Source: Bacillota bacterium (GTDB lineage Bacteria > Bacillota > Clostridia > Lutisporales > Lutisporaceae). Taken from it: a stretch of 16,526 nucleotides of DNA. The translations under genes and the position numbers were made by a program. Under the pieces are notes generated by a model. It was not told the origin of the DNA. It made no database searches and was given only the letters and a program-made list of their open reading frames with translations. Below are positions 7,450 to 16,000 of the stretch, piece after piece; within the stretch, counting starts at the first letter, position 1; each line of letters starts with the position of its first letter. The stretch is taken from assembly GCA_023230985.1 (NCBI GenBank), contig JALNWH010000038.1, positions 1 to 16,526 of the forward strand, in the 5' to 3' direction.

Positions 7450-9501
7450 ATGGACGAAGAGGAAGAGAGTCACAAGATTGAATCCAATGTAGCTTTAAGA
7501 GAGCATAAGCTTACACTGAATAAATATGATGGAGATCATCTGTTGGTTATTTCTTATGATGCAAATGACTGGACTGATGCCGAGGTAAAGAAAAATAAAA
7601 TAGATTTTGGTGAATTGGAACCAATCTATTATCCGGAAGATGAAGCCAATGCTCATTTTAATTATGTAAAAGATACCAAAAGAGCCACTGTGGCTATTTC
7701 ATTTACAGAAGAAAGCCAGTATGAAAATGAATATACTATTAAAACTCCATTACCGGCTAATCTAATGCTGATGAGAGCAGCCGAACTTCCGGAAATTAAT
7801 AAGGCCAGCTATTCAGAATCAGATAATAAGGTTACTGTAGAAGGCAAGCATCTGGATGAATTAGAATCCATTAGCTTCTTTGCGGTTAATAGTGAGAATG
7901 AAGATAATATTTATCTTTTAGGAAAGCTAAAAGATGATGAAATAAAGGAGAAAACAAAAACTGATAAGGAATCATTGGCCTATACCATTGACAAGTTACC
8001 TGATACTTTACTCAGCGGAGAATATTATATTCGAGTGACGGGAATTTTGGAAGGCTATACAGCGGACTCGGTAAATACTGATGAAACTATTACCCATACT
8101 AACGACAAACAACCTGCAAACCCGAAGATAGACAAGATTACAGGTATCGGCGACGGTATGGTTAAGGTAGAGCTTTTCGAACCACTACCGCCGGACTGTG
8201 ATGGCTATATAGTCAATGTATATAAGGGCAATGAGCCTACAGATATACAAGGGCTTACCTTTGAAGATACCGATAAAATTGTATTATATGGTGGAAAATA
8301 CGATGTGCCTGTTTTTGAAACTGAAATAGGTGAAGATGAGTTAGAAAGACTTGTACTTGACGATGATGGAAATCCAATAAAAATAGATACAGTGGAAAAA
8401 GGTCTAAGCTATAATGTTGACTATACTCTTGGTATTTCAGCCTATAAAGTAGTTGATGAAAAAATGTATATATCCGGTGAGGTAAACTCTAACAAATTTA
8501 AGTTTACTAAACCGACAACAACAATTATAACAGCAAAAGGAACCCCCAATCCAAAAACTATTGAAGTAAATTATACGGGAGAAGAAGGATCAAAATACGA
8601 TATGCCCTATTATAAAGAAAAGGATATCGAATTAACTCTAACTGCAGATACTTCTATAACCGGTACTTGGAATTTAGATAAACGAGAAGATGAAGGTTAT
8701 CATGGAGATTTATCCTATACCCAATCAGCTAAAATTGAATTGAAAGACTTATCCGAAGGAGAACATATATTAGAATTCAACGGGAAAAATGACACAAATG
8801 ATAGTGTAAGCTTCTCCTATGTATTCACAATAGACACTATGGCACCGAGACTGCTTATAGAAAGCCCTGATAACGGAGGATTTTTCGATAATGATAAGGT
8901 CTTGGAGATAAAAGGTATCACAGATGAGGATGCAACTGTTACAGTTATAAGAGACAAGGACTCAACACCGTTATATAAAGGTAAGCCGGAATTGGACAGC
9001 GAAGGCAGGTTTGTCATACAGCTTAATGATTTGCCTAAGAATCATGGTTCTCATAAGCTTACCATTATTGCAGAAGATGTCATTGGAAATAAAACTACAA
9101 CTGAGAGAACTATCGTTAACAGAGACTTAGGCAAGATTACTGATTGGAGACTTTACGCCGGAGAGGAAGATATAACAGATAAAAACATAATGAAAAAAGG
9201 CGGAATATCAAATATTCAACTATCCCTTAGAGGCAATGCAGGGGGAATGTTCCTTCAAAGTGCCGATTCAGGAGGATATGAATTGATAATAGATGATCCG
9301 AATATAGTATCCTTCAGCGTATTTGTCAATAAAGATGGAGCAAGCTTAGATAGTGAAAATAAACTTACTGTCGAAGAAGGCTCTGTAGGAGTGGTATCCG
9401 GAACTCTAATATTATTGATTCGCTTAAAGAAAAATAATGAAAAAAATTTAAATATTTTTAATTTTAGGTGCGTACTTTTTGGATTTTTTGTACCTATATA
9501 A
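7450..9501 (+). CDS. Gene B, 3' fragment: IPT-, FnIII- and Ig-like C-terminal modules
   Basis: This fragment is in the same frame as the middle fragment and separated from it only by TGA 7390-7392, so coding probably begins at 7393; the ATG at 7450 has at best a distant GGAG (7429-7432). Visible modules in reconstructed numbering are: an IPT/TIG-like segment with KVTVEGKHLDEL near residues 1275-1302; an FnIII-like module from about 1389 (GDGMVKVELFEPLPPDCDGYIVNVYKG) to about 1510; and a bacterial-Ig-like module starting at FTIDTMAPRLLIESP near 1624. The last 25 or so residues, rich in Asn and Phe (NIFNFRCVLFGFFVPI), look like read-through of AT-rich non-coding DNA. An alternative frame ends in IIDSLKEK with TAA at 9435-9437 and may be the original C-terminus. 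No anchor motif is seen. Binding or structural role inferred only. Confidence 0.7.
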   Translation: MDEEEESHKIESNVALREHKLTLNKYDGDHLLVISYDANDWTDAEVKKNKIDFGELEPIYYPEDEANAHFNYVKDTKRATVAISFTEESQYENEYTIKTPLPANLMLMRAAELPEINKASYSESDNKVTVEGKHLDELESISFFAVNSENEDNIYLLGKLKDDEIKEKTKTDKESLAYTIDKLPDTLLSGEYYIRVTGILEGYTADSVNTDETITHTNDKQPANPKIDKITGIGDGMVKVELFEPLPPDCDGYIVNVYKGNEPTDIQGLTFEDTDKIVLYGGKYDVPVFETEIGEDELERLVLDDDGNPIKIDTVEKGLSYNVDYTLGISAYKVVDEKMYISGEVNSNKFKFTKPTTTIITAKGTPNPKTIEVNYTGEEGSKYDMPYYKEKDIELTLTADTSITGTWNLDKREDEGYHGDLSYTQSAKIELKDLSEGEHILEFNGKNDTNDSVSFSYVFTIDTMAPRLLIESPDNGGFFDNDKVLEIKGITDEDATVTVIRDKDSTPLYKGKPELDSEGRFVIQLNDLPKNHGSHKLTIIAEDVIGNKTTTERTIVNRDLGKITDWRLYAGEEDITDKNIMKKGGISNIQLSLRGNAGGMFLQSADSGGYELIIDDPNIVSFSVFVNKDGASLDSENKLTVEEGSVGVVSGTLILLIRLKKNNEKNLNIFNFRCVLFGFFVPI

Positions 9502-9505
9502 GTAT

Positions 9506-9530
9506 AAGGGGTTTTTATGAAAACCTTTTT
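9506..9530 (+). terminator. Hairpin with T-tract between genes B and C
   Basis: AAGGGGTTTT pairs with AAAACCTTTT around a short TATG loop, with two G-T pairs in the stem, and ends in Ts at 9526-9530. It would end the A-B transcript just before the ribosome binding site of gene C. The stem is short, so partial read-through is plausible. Confidence 0.45.
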
Positions 9531-9551
9531 CGAGGGAAGGAGGCTTAAAAA

Positions 9552-9854
9552 ATGCATGATACAGCGGAACGGATAAGGCAGGTAGAACTGCGTGTTGAGG
9601 AACTACGATGCAAAGAGGAAAAACGATTAATCGGCGGTCTTTTCGGTCTATGCGTGATGCTATCGACTTTTCTCCTTGGAGCCATTGGAAATATGGCAGG
9701 AGGAGGGCAGTGTATAGTGACGGGGCTTTACGGTTCCATGCTGATGTACGATAATGTCGGCAGCCATGTATTAGTAGGTGTGATTTCCTTTTCTGTGGCA
9801 GTCGCCATCACGGTGATATGTATTCGCAGCAAAGAGAAAAATAAAAAGGCTTAA
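9552..9854 (+). CDS. Gene C: small membrane protein with two predicted helices, unknown function
   Basis: A 100-residue protein begins at ATG 9552, preceded by a near-perfect AAGGAGG (9537-9543) at 8 bases. Residues 1-25 are highly charged and probably form an amphipathic helix (AERIRQVELRVEELR). Residues 26-48 form a first hydrophobic segment, residues 49-70 a short glycine-rich loop (MAGGGQ), residues 71-91 a second helix, and the tail SKEKNKKA is basic, so both ends probably face the cytoplasm. There is no signal peptide cleavage site. GC is about 46% by hand count, against about one third in sampled lines of the neighbours. Five of six arginines are CGN, whereas the large genes mainly use AGA/AGG, suggesting a different origin. 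It sits between the broken A-B pair and the intact gene D, 48 bases before D. I do not recognise the family. Confidence 0.8.
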   Translation: MHDTAERIRQVELRVEELRCKEEKRLIGGLFGLCVMLSTFLLGAIGNMAGGGQCIVTGLYGSMLMYDNVGSHVLVGVISFSVAVAITVICIRSKEKNKKA

Positions 9855-9902
9855 AATAAAAGCAGGTTATAACGAAAGTAAAATATGAAAGAGGCGGTGT
9901 AT

Positions 9903-10001
9903 ATGAGAAAATCTACAAAAAAACTGATTTCGACGGTTTTATTAAATGTAATGCTCCTAAGCATTATCTTGCCGTGTATTACAGTGCCGGTGGAGGCGGC
10001 A
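9903..10001 (+). repeat. Direct repeat, left arm copy 2 (signal-peptide region shared with 365-463)
   Basis: Partner of 365-463, with 11 differences in 99 bases by hand count. Right of it, D carries about 4.2 kb not present in A before the second shared arm starts at 14199. Confidence 0.85.
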
Positions 10002-13000
10002 GGTGATGATGCTCCTGCTCCGTATTATTGGCTTGCTAAAGGCTTACCCAAGTCTGTTTTTGAGCCTATTATTACTCCACAAATGTGGGATAGCACCCCA
10101 TATAAGAATCAATTATTAAAGACTGACTGGGGCAGCAATTTAGTAGCTACAGCTAACTGCAATAGCAGTTACAATCTTAACTATGGCAATTACAAGTCGC
10201 GATTGCGCTATACTCATCAATATTGGCATGATAAGGACGAGAAAACACCCTGGTATGCTAACTTTAAATGGGATCTTTCCCCATATGCAAAACAATTAGT
10301 TGCAAATCAAGAGTTAACGATGTATTTGGAGGCAAGATTAGCGGCGGATAACCATAATAACTTTATCCACCATAGAGGGGAAATGCGAAACGATCGTGCC
10401 CAAATAGAAGTAACTTGTGGCCGTAATCAAGGTAGCTTTTTGTTCTTAGGTGGTATAATTAATGCTCATACAGATGCAGACGAAGTATTTTATACTCATA
10501 GTGAGGAATTTAAACTACCTGAATGCGATTATGTAAACTTTACTTTGGGCGGTAATGCCTGTGGTTGTGGAAGTTCCAAGGTAAAGAATACTATTATTGC
10601 GTTAGTGGATGAAAAACCCCCTACAGTTAAGGAAGCTAAAATCTGTGATGAAAACGGCAATTCCCTTAATCATATATCATCAGGAAAAAAAGGCAGAGTT
10701 GCCATAGTGTTTTCGGAGCCTATGCGCTTCGCCAACCATGAACCAGAGCCCTATACAATAAACTTAGATTTATATGATAGGAAAACAGAAAGCTTAATAG
10801 TAGATACAAAGCTTCCAGCAACATTAGTCTCTTTGGATAAGGATACTTTATACTTTGAATTTAAAGTACCTGATGAAATAGATGATGATCCAACGGATGT
10901 ATATATTAGATCTGTTTCAAAGGATCAACCTGATACTATCTTTGCCAGCGACGCCCGCTTTGACCTTGTATCTATAGCGAAATATGACAGGGGTAAGACA
11001 ATACATGTAAACACATTAGAGCTTAGTGGAGGTGTAGGTATTGAAAATATAAATAGAGCTAAATCGGCTATAACAGATTTGGCAGGTAATTCTGTGACAT
11101 GGAATAAAGCAGTACCTGTGAACAAAGCTTTTCTTGACGGATTAGCCCCGAAAGTAGAAAGCATAGAACTTAAACTAATAGATAACAAAGTACCTACCTA
11201 TGCCGGGGTCGGTTCTAAAATTGTGGTAACTATGTTTTTTAGTGAGAAGATGAAATTTTTAGAAGACTCTCATGGAGACTCTAAAGATAATATAAAAGTA
11301 ATATTAAACTTAAGTGATGATAAAGGTCCTATTGTCTTAGATTTTAAAGAAGCTTATGAAGTAAAGAATAGCGTAAATAGACCGGCAGTAACAGCGGTAG
11401 AATTTTGGCCTTGTGAGATAAACAAGAATTTATCTTTGCAGTCAGGAGACGAAGTTAAGGTTGCAAAGATTATGCTTGATAAAGGCGTTACGGATTTATC
11501 GGATAATCGTGTTGATAATACTGTGGAGGATGATATTAATAAATATATATTGTTTATCAACAGTGGTGATATTCCCATACCGGACCAGGAGATAAAATTG
11601 GATGTAACTCCGCCTGTTGTTAATGAGGGGGGGATTGTTCCAACTTCTGTGACTGATGATGGATTTACCTACCTGTTTGATATTACGGATAGTGGCTCAG
11701 AGGTAACAGGGAAAAAAGGCAAATTTGCTTGGGTCGATAAATCTGAATATAAGGATTTTAAATTTAATAATGTAGGAAAAACTTTTTTATATGCCCTATC
11801 CTCTGATGGAAGTGCACCGGAGGAAGAACATTTCAAAACAGGTACAATCTCAGCCGGAGACAATATTTATTATGAGGAATTTAACCAAATTGAAGGGAAT
11901 AACTACCTGCATATAAAGATAGAAGATGCATCGGATATACTTATGTTGGAGAGTGAACTCCATATAATAGCTATGGACAGATTAGAAAATGAGTCGGAGG
12001 TAAAAGAACTTGAAATAAAAGAAAAGTTTTTATCTGATAAGACTCCTCCCACGGTAGAAATGGGAAAGCATTACTTTACTATAGACGGCACTAATATAGA
12101 ACTCCATGTGCCTGTAGTTGTTAGGGATAAAACCGGTGTTAAAGAGATTTATTATAAATGGGAAAATGATATCGATAAGGCTTTTGGTTTGGAGAATCAA
12201 AGTGAAGTATATGCAAGTCAAAGTCTTACTATATCAAAGACGGTATCGCAGGAAGTTTACGGAACTGATTCTCTAACTGTCTATGCTATGGATATAGCCG
12301 AGAATAGTGGGGTGGAAGAGGATCTTTATGAGTATGATGATGCGCTTGAAGATGAGGAGATGACACAGAACGATAAATATTATCAAAAGAGAAACTATAA
12401 TTATAATACCGAAGCACCTGTATCAGACCTTGGTCCGAATCAAAGAGACCCTAAGGATTTAGACATTATAGGCCCAAGCTTATTTATAGATCGACCTAAA
12501 ACAAGCGGAATTCATAACAATGCAACTACAGCTATTATAGTAAGGAATCCATTTGTTGTGTTTGAGAATAATATATGGGAACATTTTGTATATTTCTTAG
12601 ATAGTGATGGCGCTTCACTTAAAGAAGACGGAGAGTATATAGACTTCTTTGATAAATATCGAAAGATGACAGAAGAAGACTGGACTGATGATAATTTGGC
12701 AGGCTGGTATACCGGTAATTTTCTTAAATATGAGAAGCTTTTTCATACAAAACCATTATCAGAGTATGGATTCAACACATCTAAAGATGAGCCGAAGACA
12801 TCTAAAGAACAATTTGCCGCTATATTTGGACATATAAATCTAGATAAAAGTAGATGGCATCATTATAGAGACCTTGAAATTAGGGTAATTACTGTGGCAA
12901 AGAAAATAAATGTAGATAGTATTGAATGGTGGGATTGGGAAAAAGAAACGGAAGGACTAAATGTTTATGAGATATTAGCAAAGGATGGAGTAGGGTTAAA

Positions 13001-16000
13001 TGAAGACTTCCCCAATAAAACTTATATAAAAATGCGAAGCGCAGACCCATTGGGAATTGATGAAATAGATTATTATGGACCTGCTATTCCTAGACTTTAT
13101 GATGGTTATAAGTTTTTGCTGGATGATTATGAAGAGATTGAAACTTATACGATTGATGGTAAAAAGGTTCATTGGTTTAGACCAGATATTCATGGTATTA
13201 ATACTGAATATAACAAAAACAAAGATCTAAATGAAAAGCCTGTCACCGTATCATTAGAGGAAGCCAATGGTTTAAAAATACCTTTTGCTTTTAATGATGG
13301 TCATGTTATTTTTGATTATGATGATATTAATGAAGCAGAATCCGAATTAAAACTATACTATACAGGTAATCAGGTAAGTGGAATTAATTTTGAAGCCACA
13401 GAAGAAAATTTAGTCTATACAGCCCCCATCTATGCTAAATATGGGACTCAATACTTTACTCTTTCAGTTAATCAAGAAAATGTCAAGAAATTTAAGACCG
13501 GTTACTATGCTTTAGTTGCCAGTATGGCAACTAAAAGTAAAGATGTAAATGGTGAGCCTTTTTCCAGGCAAGACCTTTTAGTCAGTGATTTATTTATCGA
13601 TACCTATGCTCCTGCTAAGGATGATTTTATCCTTAGCCTTCAAGGGTCTTATGGTGATAAAAATAGGGAAATAACCACATCGGTTACCGGCCAATTAGTC
13701 GGCTCTGTAGGCAGTGGTATGGACTGGGAGATTATTATAGAGCAGGAAGGGACAGAAAGCCAAAATAGCCGTAATGATGAGGAATATTCTTCTTATCCTA
13801 ATTTAGAAGCTTATAAGATAGATATGGATGGTATGTATTGGATAAAAGTATGGAATCCTGATGTTAAAGATAGTGAAGAAAAGGCTCAGTGGCAGCATTA
13901 TACAAAGGATTATAAACTAAAATTTATAGATGCAAAAGATGATGATTATGTAGCTTATGATGAAGGCAATAAAATAGCCTATGCTCCCGTTATAAACGGA
14001 GAGAAAAACATTATGCAATATCAGTTCTGCAGCTACAATGGCGTACCCGGCTCAATAGGGCAATTCACTTTATTGGCGGGAGATGCGAATAAAAAACCCT
14101 CCTTTGAAATATGGCGTTCCCATGAAGAAGGCACTCCGGCAAAATCCGTAGTTATCGGTCCTACAGATATTGAAACAGATAATTTTATAGAGGGCTACGG
14201 TTTGTTGATAAAGGATGGTATAAATTGGAGACCTGTAGTAGAAACGGAAGCTCGGGTATTTACCTATGAGGAAATAGACGAGAATGACGATACTGTGATA
14301 GTAGAGACTATGAATTATGTGATATTTCAAAATGGCAACTATAAATACTATATCTATGATGATTATGGTATGACGGGCGAAGAGGAAATCGAAATTAAAA
14401 ATATAGATACAACAGAACCGACAATAGCGATAAGTGGTGTAGATTTTGCAAATGGAATATTAAAGTTCACTGCTACAGTTACGGACGATTATTCTTTGGA
14501 TGGCGGCTCTCTCCTTGTTAAATTTGGAGGAGGGTTAGCACAAGACTCTCACTTAGAGAAACTTGACAAGGTAGATGAAACAGAGAATTCGGATGTTTAT
14601 ATCTCCATTCCTCTTGATAGCGATAAAGTATCTCAAGATGTCTTTAGAAAAGCGGGAGTTTATAAATTGACTGTTGAGGATGCGGATGATGGTAAGGAAA
14701 AGACAGTAAAGATAGAAATGGTAATAGGAAATGTTCCGGAAAATAGTGATAGTGTAGTTTACCTTGATGCAATAGATAGTGTGGGTAATAAACTTGATGA
14801 AAATTCTTTCGTTGAGGTTTGGAGCTTTGACAAAGAGTATGAATATGCCCCGGTAATTGTAAAAGCCTATTGGAATATTGGTGAATCCATGGTTTACCTA
14901 AACTTCAATATCCCTGTAAAGCTTCTATCTCATAATTTGGCTGATTCAGACTATGGCATCTCTGTTCCTACCACTATTTCCGCCAATGGTATTTATACCA
15001 TAGAATATACGGATATCTTTGGCGATACCTATAGTGAGTTTGTAGAAATAGAGCTGGATGAATTAGATTTAGGCTTGGATATCCAATACAATACAGCTTT
15101 AACAAAAGAAAATATAGAGTTGAAATTAAAAACCTCAGATAGTAAAGTAAATATAACAGAAATAAAGGTTGATGGTGTTGTTCAAAATGGCTTATCTTTA
15201 CCAAAACAAGAACTTGAAATAGAAATCGAAGAAAACTGCATTGTCTATGTAACAATCGAAAAGGACGGTGGAGCTTTTAGAACCCAAGCCATAAGGATAG
15301 ATAATATAGACAAGACTAAGATTGTAGCTGAATTAATTTGGACCTATGAAGAAGGTAAAGAGGAAGACATAGTTGGGGAAACTACCACCGCACCGGTTAG
15401 TGTTACTGTAGCGGGGAATAAGCCTTTGATAGGGGATTTGACTTATACCTTTGCTAATGGTGCAACAAAAAATACTACACATACTTTTACCTATTCAGAT
15501 GAGGTAGGAAATACGGGAAGTATAACAGCTACACTAAGACATAATATTAACTTCACTGTAGTTGACAAATTAGCGCCGGGAGTAGATATAAAGGTTTATT
15601 TCAAAACCTTTGAGGCTTATAATCAAGGGCTTTCAGGATCAGCAGGCAACTTTAACTTATCTAATATAGATGAAGAACCGCCTGAGGGCATAGAGGATAG
15701 CCCAACGAACTACTCTAAGGAAACAGGAAGTCCAATAGACTGGAATAACGAAGATGATATCAATATCAAGTCTCAAGCAGTACGAATGGACTTGAAAATC
15801 ACAGACCAAAGCGCAACAAAGGTGTTTATAAAATCAACTAACAGCCCACCCCAATACAGTGATGCGGCAAGTAATAAAGTAGATAAGGCTGAACTAATAG
15901 GCAATAGTATCTTTATTGATACTACTGGTGAGACAGATATTACTCCCCAAGACTTTTATATATTCGTAGTGGATGAAAAAGATAATTGGACCACCTTCCT

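Noticed and set aside
9472..9508. Promoter for gene C with TATAAG at 9503-9508
   Set aside because: The only -35 partner at proper distance (TTGGAT, 9479-9484) is poor, and the -10 box lies within the terminator-like hairpin. Not supported enough to list.
9855..9902. Separate regulatory region before gene D
   Set aside because: Only 48 bases separate C and D. Beyond the GAGG ribosome binding site no promoter or hairpin stands out, so D may be read through from upstream.
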